Source of the DNA: an uncultured Bacilli bacterium
GTDB taxonomy: Bacteria; Bacillota_I; Bacilli_A; RF39; UBA660
Reading direction: 5' to 3'
NCBI GenBank assembly: GCA_958413985.1
Contig: CATYVZ010000008.1
Coordinates: 1 to 64,000, forward strand
DNA: 64,000 nucleotides
A program made the translations under genes and the position numbers. How positions within the stretch are numbered: position 1 is the stretch's first letter; each line of letters opens with the position of its first letter. Positions 15,562 through 24,856 of the stretch are shown here, in pieces. The notes beneath the pieces were generated by a model. It did no database searches and was not told the origin of the DNA. It was given only the letters and a program-made list of their open reading frames with translations.

Positions 15562-17784
15562 ATGGAAGCATGGACTAACTTTAAAGGTGAAAACTGGAAA
15601 AATAAAATTGATGTCGAAGATTTCATTATAAATAATTATAAAGAATATTTGGGGGACGATAGTTTTCTTGAGACAATAAGTGATAAAACAAAACAAATTT
15701 TAAACCGTGTCGAAAGTTTGACTAAAGAGGAATTAAGAAAAGGTGTTCTTGACGTTGAAACCAATATAATTTCTGGTATCGACAATTTCAAGCCTGGATA
15801 TATTGATAAAGATAATGAAGTTATTGTTGGATTACAAACTGATCAACCATTAAAAAGAATCGTTAATTTATATGGCGGGATCAGAATGGCGCACGCATCT
15901 TTGGAAGCTTACGGATATAAACTTAATCCTGAAATTGATCAACATTTCAAAGAATACCGTAAATCACATAACGATGGTGTTTTTGATGTCTATACTGATG
16001 AAATTAGAAAAGCTAGAAGTGCTGGGTTATTAACCGGGTTACCTGATGCTTATGGTCGAGGTAGAATTATTGGTGATTATCGAAGAATTGCTTTATATGG
16101 AATCGATTATTTGATTGCTGAAAAGAAAAAAGATTTAAGCAATATAACTAAAATCGACGAAAATACTATTAGATTAAGGGAAGAAGTTAGTGAACAGATT
16201 AAAGCTTTAAACGAAATAAAAAGTATGGCTTTAAAATATGAATATGATATATCTAAACCAGCTATGAATGCTAAAGAAGCAACCCAATGGCTATATTTTG
16301 GTTATTTAGCGGCAATTAAAGAAAACAATGGTGCCGCTATGAGTTTAGGTAGAACTTCCACCTTTTTAGATATTTACATTGAAAGAGATTTAGAGCAGGG
16401 AATTATTACTGAAAAGGAAGCCCAGGAAATAATCGATCAATTTGTTATTAAATTAAGAATAGCTAGACATTTAAGAACACCTGAATATAATGAATTATTT
16501 GCAGGCGATCCTACTTGGGTAACTGAATCAGTTGGCGGTATGGCATTAAATGGTAAAAGTTTAGTAACTAAAAATAGTTTTCGATATTTACACACGTTAA
16601 TTAATTTAGGATCTTCACCAGAGCCTAATTTAACTATCTTGTGGTCTAATAAATTGCCAGAAAACTTCAGAAAATATTGCGCTAAAATATCTATTCTGAC
16701 TGATGCTATCCAATATGAAAATGATGATGTTATGCGTCCAATTTATAGTGATGATTATGCTATTGCTTGTTGTGTATCAGCCATGAAAGTTGGAAAACAG
16801 ATGCAATTTTTCGGTGCTAGATGTAATTTAGCGAAAGCTCTTTTGTACGCTATAAATGGTGGTTATGACGAAATAACTGGCAAATTAGTTATCGAAGGCT
16901 TAGAAAAAATTACTGATGAAATTTTAGATTATGAAAAAGTTAAAAATGCATATTATAATACTTTAGAAAAAATAGCTAAAATCTATGTTGATGCTATGAA
17001 CATAATTCACTATATGCACGATAAATATGCTTATGAAAAGTCACAAATGGCTTTACACGATACTGATGTTGAACATTTAATGGCTTTTGGAGTGGCGGGA
17101 TTATCAGTCGCCACAGATTCCTTATCTGCGATTAAATATGCTAAGGTAAAACCTGTTTATAATGCTGAAGGTTTAGCGGTCGATTTTATAATTGATGGTG
17201 ATTATTCAGCTTATGGTAATGATGATGATGCAGTTGATAGTATTGCTGTTGATATCGTTAAAAAATTTATTAAAGAATTGAAAAAATATCCATTGTACAA
17301 AAACGCTAAACATACTTTATCAGTATTAACGATAACTTCCAATGTTGTCTATGGTAAAAAAACAGGCACTACACCTGATGGTCGTAAAAGAGGTGTTGCA
17401 TTTGCGCCAGGCGCTAATCCAATGCATGGCCGTGATAAAAGCGGTGCCTTAGCATCTTTAAACTCAGTTGCTAAAATACCATACAAAGATGTATGCGAGG
17501 ATGGTGTATCTAATACCTTTTCTATCGTACCTGGTGCTTTAGGTCATACGGCTGAGGAAAGAATAAATAACTTAGTCAACATTTTAGATGGCTATTTTAA
17601 GCAAGGTGCTCATCATTTAAATGTCAATGTTTTAAATCGTGAAAAGTTGATCGAGGCAATGGCTGATCCTAACAAGTATCCTAATTTAACAATTAGAGTA
17701 TCTGGTTATGCGGTCCGTTTTAATAGATTAAATAAAGAACAGCAATTAGAAGTTATAAATAGAACATTTCACGAGGTAATTTAA
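15562..17784 (+). CDS. pflB: Formate C-acetyltransferase (pyruvate formate-lyase)
   Basis: 740 residues, the normal length for PFL. It converts pyruvate and CoA to formate and acetyl-CoA by a glycyl radical mechanism in anaerobic fermentation. Seen: the adjacent active-site cysteines in YAIACCVSAMK (C403-C404) and the glycyl radical loop RVSGYAVRF (G715) near the C-terminus. An AAGGAGGAAG ribosome site precedes the ATG. The stop overlaps the pflA start, so activase and enzyme are co-produced. AckA further along could convert the acetyl-CoA-derived acetyl phosphate to ATP. Confidence 0.98.
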   Translation: MEAWTNFKGENWKNKIDVEDFIINNYKEYLGDDSFLETISDKTKQILNRVESLTKEELRKGVLDVETNIISGIDNFKPGYIDKDNEVIVGLQTDQPLKRIVNLYGGIRMAHASLEAYGYKLNPEIDQHFKEYRKSHNDGVFDVYTDEIRKARSAGLLTGLPDAYGRGRIIGDYRRIALYGIDYLIAEKKKDLSNITKIDENTIRLREEVSEQIKALNEIKSMALKYEYDISKPAMNAKEATQWLYFGYLAAIKENNGAAMSLGRTSTFLDIYIERDLEQGIITEKEAQEIIDQFVIKLRIARHLRTPEYNELFAGDPTWVTESVGGMALNGKSLVTKNSFRYLHTLINLGSSPEPNLTILWSNKLPENFRKYCAKISILTDAIQYENDDVMRPIYSDDYAIACCVSAMKVGKQMQFFGARCNLAKALLYAINGGYDEITGKLVIEGLEKITDEILDYEKVKNAYYNTLEKIAKIYVDAMNIIHYMHDKYAYEKSQMALHDTDVEHLMAFGVAGLSVATDSLSAIKYAKVKPVYNAEGLAVDFIIDGDYSAYGNDDDAVDSIAVDIVKKFIKELKKYPLYKNAKHTLSVLTITSNVVYGKKTGTTPDGRKRGVAFAPGANPMHGRDKSGALASLNSVAKIPYKDVCEDGVSNTFSIVPGALGHTAEERINNLVNILDGYFKQGAHHLNVNVLNREKLIEAMADPNKYPNLTIRVSGYAVRFNRLNKEQQLEVINRTFHEVI

Positions 17785-18485
17785 TGAAGGGCTACATTAA
17801 TTCGATCGAAACGATGGGCCTAGTTGATGGTCCTGGCATTAGGTTTGTCGTATTTATGCAGGGATGCAAATTAAGATGCTTATTTTGCCACAACCCAGAA
17901 ACGTGGCAATTAAATAAAGGGATAGAAATCAGTTCGGATGAATTAATTAAACAAATTTTAAAATACAAGAACTATTATGGTAAAGAGGGAGGGGTAACTT
18001 TCTCGGGAGGTGAACCCCTTCTTCAATCTTCCTTTTTGCTTGATATTTTAAAGAAATGTCAAAAAAACAATATCCATACTTGTCTAGATACTGCTGGTTT
18101 TGGTGGGACAAATAATGAAGAAATTTTAAAGTATATCGATTTAGTTATGATGGATATAAAAGCTTTAAAACCTGATAAATATTTTGAAATAGTCGGTCAG
18201 AAAATAGATCAATCTTTAGAATTTTTAAAACTATGTCAAAAATTAAAAAAAAGACTGTGGATAAGACAAGTAATAATACCTGGTATTAATGATAATGAGG
18301 AGTATATTAGAGAATTAAAAAAATTTTTAAGCGATTATGAGGTTGAAAAAATTGAATTTTTAGCGTATACTACTATTGGTGTTCCTAAATATGAAAAGTT
18401 AGGGATACCTTATCGCTTAAGCAACATCGAAGCGATGAATAAAGAAAAGTGTGAAGAATTATACAAATTATATCAATCAATATAA
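17784..18485 (+). CDS. pflA: Pyruvate formate-lyase activating enzyme (radical SAM)
   Basis: 233 residues. The radical SAM cluster motif is C28-x3-C32-x2-C35 (GCKLRCLFCHNPETW), with GGVTFSGGEPLLQ as the SAM-binding GGE motif. It abstracts a hydrogen from the PflB glycine using a 4Fe-4S cluster and S-adenosylmethionine. It starts 1 nt inside the pflB stop (TAATG). tRNA genes follow within 10 nt. Confidence 0.97.
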   Translation: MKGYINSIETMGLVDGPGIRFVVFMQGCKLRCLFCHNPETWQLNKGIEISSDELIKQILKYKNYYGKEGGVTFSGGEPLLQSSFLLDILKKCQKNNIHTCLDTAGFGGTNNEEILKYIDLVMMDIKALKPDKYFEIVGQKIDQSLEFLKLCQKLKKRLWIRQVIIPGINDNEEYIRELKKFLSDYEVEKIEFLAYTTIGVPKYEKLGIPYRLSNIEAMNKEKCEELYKLYQSI

Positions 18486-18494
18486 TTTGTACAT

Positions 18495-18569
18495 TGCCCT
18501 ATGGCCAAGCGGTAAGGCGACGGACTCTGACTCCGTTATTCACTAGTTCGAATCTAGTTAGGGCAGCCA
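18495..18569 (+). tRNA. tRNA-Gln (anticodon CTG)
   Basis: Acceptor TGCCCTA / TAGGGCA, discriminator G and encoded CCA. The anticodon loop CTCTGAC gives CTG (codon CAG). A TATAAT box at 18481 overlaps the end of pflA. Confidence 0.93.
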
Positions 18570-18570
18570 T

Positions 18571-18647
18571 GAGTGATTAGCTCAGTTGGTTAGAGCGTTA
18601 CGTTGACATCGTAGAGGTCGTAGGTTCGAGTCCTATATCACTCACCA
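18571..18647 (+). tRNA. tRNA-Val (anticodon GAC)
   Basis: Acceptor GAGTGAT / ATCACTC with discriminator A and encoded CCA. Anticodon loop TTGACAT gives GAC. It is separated from tRNA-Gln by 1 nt, so they are co-transcribed. Confidence 0.93.
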
Positions 18648-18698
18648 TATTAAGTTTTTATTGGCTTTCAAATTTATAATATTATTGAAAGTCTTAAC

Positions 18699-18724
18699 AG
18701 CGATTAAAATATCGCTTTTTTTAT
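18699..18724 (+). terminator. Terminator after the tRNA pair
   Basis: AGCGAT / ATCGCT stem followed by seven T residues. A second imperfect hairpin (GGCTTTCAA...TTGAAAGTC) precedes it at 18662-18693. Confidence 0.8.
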
Positions 18725-18798
18725 TTGTTTTTTCATAAAATATTGCTTTTGATAGATAAATGATATATAATGAAAATGTAGAAAGTAGGTGTAGTTAG

Positions 18799-18870
18799 AT
18801 GTTAAGAAAGAGAAATAAATTAGCAAATAGCACACATGGGGGGGGGCATAACCCTTTACAAAATAAATAG
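18799..18870 (+). CDS. Possible 23-residue peptide gene with G9 tract
   Basis: ATG 18799 follows AGGTG and a TATAAT box, and encodes a basic peptide MLRKRNKLANSTHGGGHNPL ending at 18870. A run of nine G (18838-18846) lies in the frame. Loss of one G would extend the frame to a stop at about 18925. Either a short real gene with a slippage tract or chance; no homologue is known to me. Confidence 0.3.
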   Translation: MLRKRNKLANSTHGGGHNPLQNK

Positions 18871-18973
18871 CTATCTGCCTAAAATAAAACCAATTCCTCA
18901 CATCAAAAATATCACATATTATTAGAATATTAAAATGATATAAAAAAAGATATGTGAAATGGAGGAAATTAAA

Positions 18974-19915
18974 ATGAAAAAAAATGAAATGAAAAAAGGA
19001 TTAACATTAATAGAATTTTTATTTGGGATCATCATTTTGGCTGTTATCGGTTTAGGTGGTTATATAATATATGATAAGGTTATCAAAGAACAACCTAATG
19101 TTGAAGAACCTGCTAATCCAGATGATCAACAACAAACGGAGAAACCTACTGAACCAGAAACACCTGATAAAGTAGAAGCAATAAGTTTAAATGATAAGAT
19201 AGTTACAGACTTACTAGACAAATATAATTTAGAAGGTTCTGCAACAGATGAGTTTTATACGAACAAAAATATAACTGAAGATTATATACCTAATGATTTT
19301 ATTCTTGGATTAACTGGAGGATTTTTTGTTTATTTTCAAGAAGAAGTTGATACAAGCAACACATGTGATGCTGAATTTAGTATTAAAGAGGAAGCTTTTG
19401 ATGACATTGTAGAATACTTATTTAGTGATATAAATTATAAACATGGGTCATTTACCCCGTTTATTAACTTTACAAATGATTTTGTTTTTGGAGAAGGTTC
19501 GTATTATCTATACAGTGATGTTGTTACATACGGTTCCGGCGAATATAGGTTTTGCGTAAATGCTTCTGACAATCCTTATAGTAATAATATTTTTGATGGT
19601 TTTATTTATCAAATTCCATATAAAGCCGAAATGATTAATGATGGTGAGAAAATAAATATTTATTTCAAAACAATTTTTGCAAAAGTAGTTTATCTTAATG
19701 ATTCTTTGTATTACGAATATTATCGTGATTATAATAAAACCAAATATATAGGTGATTGGTTTAATATGAACTTGGATGCTCTTTCATCATCTGAGATAGA
19801 TCAGCTTGATAGTTATGTTTATAGTTTTGAAAAAAGAAGTGATGTTTCAGACTATATAGCTGAAAAACAAAGCGATGGATCATATTATTTAAGTGGCTTT
19901 AAAAAAGCTGATTAA
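18974..19915 (+). CDS. Prepilin-like protein with proline-rich stalk
   Basis: 313 residues. The N-terminus MKKNEMKKGLTLIEFLFGII is a class III (type IV prepilin) signal: basic leader, cleavage after Gly and Glu at mature position 5, then a hydrophobic helix. A Pro/Glu/Thr-rich linker (about 45-75) leads to an extracellular domain with two Cys (CDAEF and FCVNA) that could form a disulfide. ATG 18974 is chosen because the upstream ATG 18959 overlaps the GGAGG site. No prepilin peptidase is in the window. It stands alone, just ahead of the Tad/T4SS locus, and has island-like codon usage. Confidence 0.65.
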   Translation: MKKNEMKKGLTLIEFLFGIIILAVIGLGGYIIYDKVIKEQPNVEEPANPDDQQQTEKPTEPETPDKVEAISLNDKIVTDLLDKYNLEGSATDEFYTNKNITEDYIPNDFILGLTGGFFVYFQEEVDTSNTCDAEFSIKEEAFDDIVEYLFSDINYKHGSFTPFINFTNDFVFGEGSYYLYSDVVTYGSGEYRFCVNASDNPYSNNIFDGFIYQIPYKAEMINDGEKINIYFKTIFAKVVYLNDSLYYEYYRDYNKTKYIGDWFNMNLDALSSSEIDQLDSYVYSFEKRSDVSDYIAEKQSDGSYYLSGFKKAD

Positions 19916-20016
19916 AATTCGATAAATTAATAAATCATTTAGAATAAAACTTATCATGAAATATACTAAAATGTCCAAATTAGCGATATTTAATGTTAAG
20001 ATAGACATAATAAGAG

Positions 20017-20056
20017 GATCAAAAAGAATAAAATAAGTATTCTTTTTGATTTTTTA
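20017..20056 (+). terminator. Terminator after prepilin-like gene
   Basis: ATCAAAAAGAATA / TATTCTTTTTGAT, 13-bp stem with a 7-nt loop, then TTTTTT. Confidence 0.85.
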
Positions 20057-20094
20057 ATTTTACGAAAAATATTTCAATAGTTAATAATTTCAGT

Positions 20095-20129
20095 TTGGTA
20101 TTGTAAAAATACCAATAATAAGGTATAAT
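20095..20129 (+). promoter_or_regulatory. Promoter with palindromic operator candidate, start of Tad/T4SS locus
   Basis: -10 TATAAT at 20124-20129 and -35 TTGTAA at 20101-20106 with 17-nt spacing. The -35 is embedded in a perfect inverted repeat TTGGTATT-N5-AATACCAA (20095-20115), the expected geometry for a repressor operator. Confidence 0.5.
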
Positions 20130-20154
20130 TTATTTATAATAAGTGGGTGGCAAT

Positions 20155-21753
20155 ATGATTCTAAGAAAACCTTATGCGTTTTTTATTAAACACTTTAAGC
20201 TAATTCACATAATATTAGCTGTTTTAGTATTTTATTCTATCTATAAAACAAAATTATTGTTAGACTTTTTTAACGAATATAGCTTAGCAACTATAAATGT
20301 TGCTGGTCAAGATTTAGTTACACCTTTATTACCCACCTTATTTCAGATTATTCCCATTTTAATTATAATTTTTGCCACCATTGTTTTATTCGTCATGGCT
20401 TACAAAAAAAAACCATATCTTTTTTACATCATAACTATTATCGTATATATATATGTTTTAATTATAACTCAAGTTTCTAAAGGAACCTTAAATACATTAT
20501 ATACGACATTAGTCGATGTTAGAACAATTCGATTAATTAGAGATTTAATTACGATAGCTTTTGCCACTCAGCTATTTAGTTTGATTATAATTTTAGTTAG
20601 AGCCACAGGTTTTGATGTTAAAAAATTCGATTTTAAAAGCGATTTAAAAGAGTTAGAAATCAGTGAAGAAGATCGGGAAGAAGTTGAAGTTCAAATCAAT
20701 TTTGACCCTAATAAAAAACTAAGAACTTTAAGAAAAAAAATTCGTTATCTAAAATATAGCTATAAAGAAAACCGTTTGTTTTTCAATTCGATTTTTGTAG
20801 TAGCTGTCGTTTCATTAGTATTAGTTATAACTTTGTCGATTTTTAGTGGCGACAAAATTATTAAACAAAATGTTTATTTTTCTGGCAATAATTTTACAGT
20901 TAATCTAACTGATAGTTATTTAGTAAACACAGATTATAAAGGCAAACTAATCAATGAAGACTATTATTACCTTTTAGTAAAACTACAAATCAAAAATAAT
21001 ACTAATCGCATTTTTGGTTTAGATATTGCTACTACTAAAATAATAATTGGGAATTATTCTTATGTTCCAACTACAAAAAACAAAAGCAGTTTCTTTGATT
21101 TTGGAACAATCTATCAAAATGAAAACATCGGTCAAGAATTTGAAACTAAAGTTTTGGTTTATGAAATACCTAAAGAATTAATTGACGAAGATATAATCTT
21201 TTCCTTTGTCGATAAAAATACAGTTGATAAAAACGGCAATTTTACTAGTACCAAAGTTAAAATTGAATACCAAGATTTAACTGGTATTACATCACTGGAA
21301 ACAGCAAAATTACAAGAAGAACTATCATTTGAAAATAGTATTTTAAAAGATTATAAAATTAATATAACTTCCTTTGATATTCAAAACAACTATAAACTTC
21401 AATATAATTTCTGCATTTCTAACGAATGTTACCCATCTTACGAATATTTAAAACCTAGTATTACTAGCAATTATGATAAAGTACTGTTAAAAATAACCGG
21501 TTCCTTAACTAAACAAAATAGTATAGATAATATATATGATTTATACGACTTTATCGATTATTTTGGCAATTTATATTATGTGATCGATGGTGAAAGAAAA
21601 GTCCAATCAATTCAATTTAAAGAAGTAAAAAGTAAAAAAGTCAATCAAGAAAATACTTACTATATCGAGATTTTAAAAGAAGTCGAAAATGCATCTTCCA
21701 TATCATTAGTATTTACAATTCGGAATAGAAATTATGAATATGTTTTAAAATAG
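20155..21753 (+). CDS. Large membrane protein at head of Tad/T4SS locus
   Basis: About 532 residues of unknown family. Three to four hydrophobic segments lie in the first 150 residues and another at about 216-238. Between them is a charged cytoplasmic loop with helical heptad character (about 165-205). The C-terminal 290 residues are predicted extracellular and beta-rich, with two Cys close together (FCISNECYPS). ATG 20155 follows GTGGGTGG. It has its own regulated-looking promoter and precedes the pilus operon, so an assembly or sensory role is possible but not shown. Confidence 0.65.
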   Translation: MILRKPYAFFIKHFKLIHIILAVLVFYSIYKTKLLLDFFNEYSLATINVAGQDLVTPLLPTLFQIIPILIIIFATIVLFVMAYKKKPYLFYIITIIVYIYVLIITQVSKGTLNTLYTTLVDVRTIRLIRDLITIAFATQLFSLIIILVRATGFDVKKFDFKSDLKELEISEEDREEVEVQINFDPNKKLRTLRKKIRYLKYSYKENRLFFNSIFVVAVVSLVLVITLSIFSGDKIIKQNVYFSGNNFTVNLTDSYLVNTDYKGKLINEDYYYLLVKLQIKNNTNRIFGLDIATTKIIIGNYSYVPTTKNKSSFFDFGTIYQNENIGQEFETKVLVYEIPKELIDEDIIFSFVDKNTVDKNGNFTSTKVKIEYQDLTGITSLETAKLQEELSFENSILKDYKINITSFDIQNNYKLQYNFCISNECYPSYEYLKPSITSNYDKVLLKITGSLTKQNSIDNIYDLYDFIDYFGNLYYVIDGERKVQSIQFKEVKSKKVNQENTYYIEILKEVENASSISLVFTIRNRNYEYVLK

Positions 21754-21804
21754 TATTTCAAAAAAATTTTATTTATGCTATAATTATATAATGGAGGAGT
21801 AAAC

Positions 21805-22455
21805 ATGAAGAAGATAATTACCATATTAGTCTTGATATTACTTATTCCAACTGTAAAAGTAAAAGCATTGTCTTGTAGTTACAATGAATTAGCAAATTTA
21901 AAAAAATTAGCTTCCAATGTCAATATTAGTTACGATTATATTGAACAAGGCAACAATGTGACTTTTACAGTAACCTTAAATAATCTTAATGAAAAAATTT
22001 ATTTTGTCGACATGACAGATTATCGAACTTATAATTATGAAAACGATGAAATAACCATTTCTGGATACCGAAGTGGCGAAACCGTTAAATATGTGTTTTA
22101 TGCAACTGATTCTAATTGTAGTAAGGAAGCTTTGTATACGACAAGAGTTTCTTTTCCTAGTTACAATCCATACTATAAAGATGAAGTGTGCAAAGGAATC
22201 GAAAATTACAGTTTATGTCAAAAATGGTCTAGTCAACCATTATCGTATGAAAACTTTTTAAAAAAAGTCAATGAATATAAAGAAGGACTTAATCAAGATG
22301 ATAATGAAGAACCGACACCAACTGTAAACGAGGTATCTTGGATTCAGTTGATAGTCAACTTTTTACTTGATTACTACATAATTATAGTCGTTATTTTAGC
22401 GTTAGGGTTGGTTGGTTTATATTTTCTTAGCAAAAAAGATGACGTTTATAGTTAG
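21805..22455 (+). CDS. Secreted, C-terminally anchored protein of the Tad operon
   Basis: 216 residues. Signal peptide MKKIITILVLILLIPTVKVKA is followed by an extracellular domain with about five Cys (C24, and in NCSKE, EVCKG, SLCQK) and a C-terminal membrane helix (IIIVVILALGLVGLYFL) with a short basic/acidic tail. No sortase signal is visible. A TATAAT box precedes it; the next gene starts 11 nt later with an AGGAGG site. It probably displays a surface domain linked to the pilus. Family not recognised. Confidence 0.65.
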   Translation: MKKIITILVLILLIPTVKVKALSCSYNELANLKKLASNVNISYDYIEQGNNVTFTVTLNNLNEKIYFVDMTDYRTYNYENDEITISGYRSGETVKYVFYATDSNCSKEALYTTRVSFPSYNPYYKDEVCKGIENYSLCQKWSSQPLSYENFLKKVNEYKEGLNQDDNEEPTPTVNEVSWIQLIVNFLLDYYIIIVVILALGLVGLYFLSKKDDVYS

Positions 22456-22466
22456 GAGGTACTGTT

Positions 22467-22877
22467 GTGAAAGAATCATATTGGGGAGCTGCCGTAGTTG
22501 CTCTTGGAATATTGGCAATTTTCTTTATCTTCTTCTTTCAATCAATCACCAATACCGACGAGCACAATTACCATTTGCTCAAAGAAGCTACTGAAGGAGC
22601 AATGTATGACGCCTTAGATTTGGCTGCTTATCGTGAAGATGGGGTGATTAGAATTGATCGCGAAAAATTTGTAGAAAACTTTTTAAGAAGATTTGCTGAA
22701 AGCGCTTTACTTTCTAACACTTATAAAATCGAGATATACGATGTGAACGAAACACCACCTAAAGTTAGTTTGTTAGTTAGTAGTACTGAATCGACTAGTA
22801 TGACAGGTGAAATTATGGAGTTTAGCATTCAAAATCGTTTAGATGCTATACTAGAGACACCTGATGTCGACGAATAA
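22467..22877 (+). CDS. TadE/pseudopilin-like single-helix protein
   Basis: 136 residues starting at GTG after GGAGG. A very short N-terminus is followed at once by a hydrophobic helix (about 5-27: WGAAVVALGILAIFFIFFFQ) and then an extracytoplasmic alpha/beta domain. This layout and its place between a surface protein and CpaB resemble TadE/TadF minor pilins, but there is no clear prepilin cleavage site. Assignment rests on context and architecture. Confidence 0.55.
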   Translation: MKESYWGAAVVALGILAIFFIFFFQSITNTDEHNYHLLKEATEGAMYDALDLAAYREDGVIRIDREKFVENFLRRFAESALLSNTYKIEIYDVNETPPKVSLLVSSTESTSMTGEIMEFSIQNRLDAILETPDVDE

Positions 22878-22895
22878 AGAAAGGGATGAATTTTT

Positions 22896-23726
22896 ATGAA
22901 TAATTTTTTAGTATCATTAAAGAAATTTTTTACTAACAAGAATACAGTTACTGTTATCGGCATTATTGCCATTTTAGGACTTTTATATTGGGGCTATACT
23001 TCAACTATAAATAGTCAAGTAAAACCGGTTAGGGTACCGGTAGCTTCTACGACCATTCAACCGAGAACTTTGATAACTGATGATATGATCAAGTGGATTG
23101 AGATGCCTGCTGCATCGATCAGTAATGACGTAGTTAGAAGTCAAACTTTGATCGTCGGTAAATATAGTGATGTCAACACTGTCATACCAGCTGGTAGCAT
23201 GTTTTATGGCACAGTTTTAATCGACAAAACTGAGTTGCCAGATTCAGCTTTTACAGCTGTTAAAGATGGTGAAAGACCTTATGCTTTATCAGTTACGACA
23301 GCATCTACTTATGGTAATTCCATTTATCCAGGAAATAAAATCGATGTCTTCATGAAAGCTCTTGATGAAAATGGGCAAGTCATGGTAGGAAGATTATTAG
23401 CGCAAGTCGATGTACTAGCAGTTAAAGACAGTTCTGGAAACAATGTTTTTGAGGACACTTCATCTAACAGAATCCCAGCAACTTTATTGTTCGGTGTTCC
23501 AGAAGATGTTTATATTTTATTGAAAAAAGCCGAGTATTTAAGTGGCTATGGAGTAGAACTTTTCCCAGTTCCTTATGGTGGAACAACGCCAGTTGAAGGC
23601 GATTTAGTTGTAGACCGTGAAGAATTAGTTAATTTCATCGAAAGTAATACAGTCGTTTTCAGTGACTCAACTGATAATCCTAACGATAATATTCCGGGTG
23701 GAGATATAGGAAACGAGACTGAGTAG
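22896..23726 (+). CDS. cpaB: CpaB/RcpC-like pilus assembly protein (SAF domain)
   Basis: 276 residues. One N-terminal membrane helix (about 17-33) is followed by a SAF domain (about 47-110: VPVASTTIQPRTLITDDMIK ... VIPAGSMFYGTVLI) and the RcpC-type beta domain (residues 125-230). Known CpaB/RcpC proteins are periplasmic or extracytoplasmic parts of the Flp/Tad pilus base that may bind cell-wall glycan. The C-terminus is acidic and low complexity. It is 2 nt from the CpaF gene, so translation is coupled. Confidence 0.85.
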   Translation: MNNFLVSLKKFFTNKNTVTVIGIIAILGLLYWGYTSTINSQVKPVRVPVASTTIQPRTLITDDMIKWIEMPAASISNDVVRSQTLIVGKYSDVNTVIPAGSMFYGTVLIDKTELPDSAFTAVKDGERPYALSVTTASTYGNSIYPGNKIDVFMKALDENGQVMVGRLLAQVDVLAVKDSSGNNVFEDTSSNRIPATLLFGVPEDVYILLKKAEYLSGYGVELFPVPYGGTTPVEGDLVVDREELVNFIESNTVVFSDSTDNPNDNIPGGDIGNETE

Positions 23727-23728
23727 TT

Positions 23729-24844
23729 ATGAATGATAATTTGTTTTCCCAAATAGATTTCGGACCACTAGTAGAATATTTAAGAAACGATGATATAACT
23801 GATATATCTTACAGTAATAACGGTCAAATTTGGCTAAAAACTTTATCACATGGTATTTTTAGGATCGATAATCCTAATATTAATAATGCCTTTATGGAAA
23901 AATTAGCTTTTCAATGTTCTAATGTAATGGGTAGATCATTTAATGCAGCTCATCCATTTCTCGATTCTGAAAGCGCTGAGCTAAGAATGAATTTTATCCA
24001 TGATTCGATTGCCAGCAATGGTATTGCTTGTGTTATAAGAAAGACACCAGCTAAGATAAGATTAGAAAAAGATAAGATTATTGCTGAAAAATATATTACT
24101 CTAGATATTCATGATTTTTTAGTTCAATGTGTTTTAGCGCATTGTAATATTCTTGTTTGTGGCGAGACTGGTTCTGGGAAGACAGAATTTGTCAAATACT
24201 TAGCTTCTAAAACAAGAGAAAACGAAAAAATTATCACAATCGAAGATACATTAGAATTACACTTAGATAAAATATTTCCGCATCGTGATATTGTAGCGAT
24301 GAAAACTAACAATGTCGCATCTTATACTGATGTATTAGTTACTTGTATGCGACAAAATCCTAAGTGGATATTATTATCCGAGGTTCGTAGTGCAGAGGCA
24401 GTCATGGCTGTTCGTAACTCGATTTCTTCAGGACATTATATTTTATCGACTATCCATGCTGATAAAGCTTCCTCTATTCCAACTCGTATGTATAGCTTGT
24501 TAGAAACAAGTCAAGATATCGATCAATTTTTAAAATCGATCCATCGATATGTTCAACTGGGCGTATTAGTTAGAGGACGCCAAGACCGTGAAACTAAGAG
24601 ATTTATAAGAGAAATTGGCGAGGTTACAGAGTTTTATGTAACCGAAGATAACGAAGCCAAATATAATATTATTTATCGTAAAACCCCGGAAGGAAAAGTA
24701 TTCAGAAATAATCCGAGTAAGTATTTAATCGATTATATAGAAGGACAAGGAGTAAGTTTACCAGCAGGTTTTATTAATCCTGCTTTCGATCAGGAAAAAG
24801 AACTTATCTCACCTTCTCCTGTCACCCCAATTAACGAAATTTAA
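23729..24844 (+). CDS. cpaF: CpaF/TadA-type secretion ATPase
   Basis: 371 residues of the VirB11/GspE/CpaF superfamily. Walker A is GETGSGKTE (about G145-E153), the Asp box is TIEDTLELHL, Walker B is in KWILLSEVRSAEA and the His box is STIHADKASS. These motifs identify the hexameric ATPase that powers Tad pilus assembly; the same superfamily includes VirB11 of T4SS. Gene neighbours TadB and TadC decide for CpaF. The C-terminal 40 residues are low-complexity. It begins 2 nt after CpaB without its own clear ribosome site. Confidence 0.92.
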   Translation: MNDNLFSQIDFGPLVEYLRNDDITDISYSNNGQIWLKTLSHGIFRIDNPNINNAFMEKLAFQCSNVMGRSFNAAHPFLDSESAELRMNFIHDSIASNGIACVIRKTPAKIRLEKDKIIAEKYITLDIHDFLVQCVLAHCNILVCGETGSGKTEFVKYLASKTRENEKIITIEDTLELHLDKIFPHRDIVAMKTNNVASYTDVLVTCMRQNPKWILLSEVRSAEAVMAVRNSISSGHYILSTIHADKASSIPTRMYSLLETSQDIDQFLKSIHRYVQLGVLVRGRQDRETKRFIREIGEVTEFYVTEDNEAKYNIIYRKTPEGKVFRNNPSKYLIDYIEGQGVSLPAGFINPAFDQEKELISPSPVTPINEI

Positions 24845-24856
24845 AGGAGGTATGAA

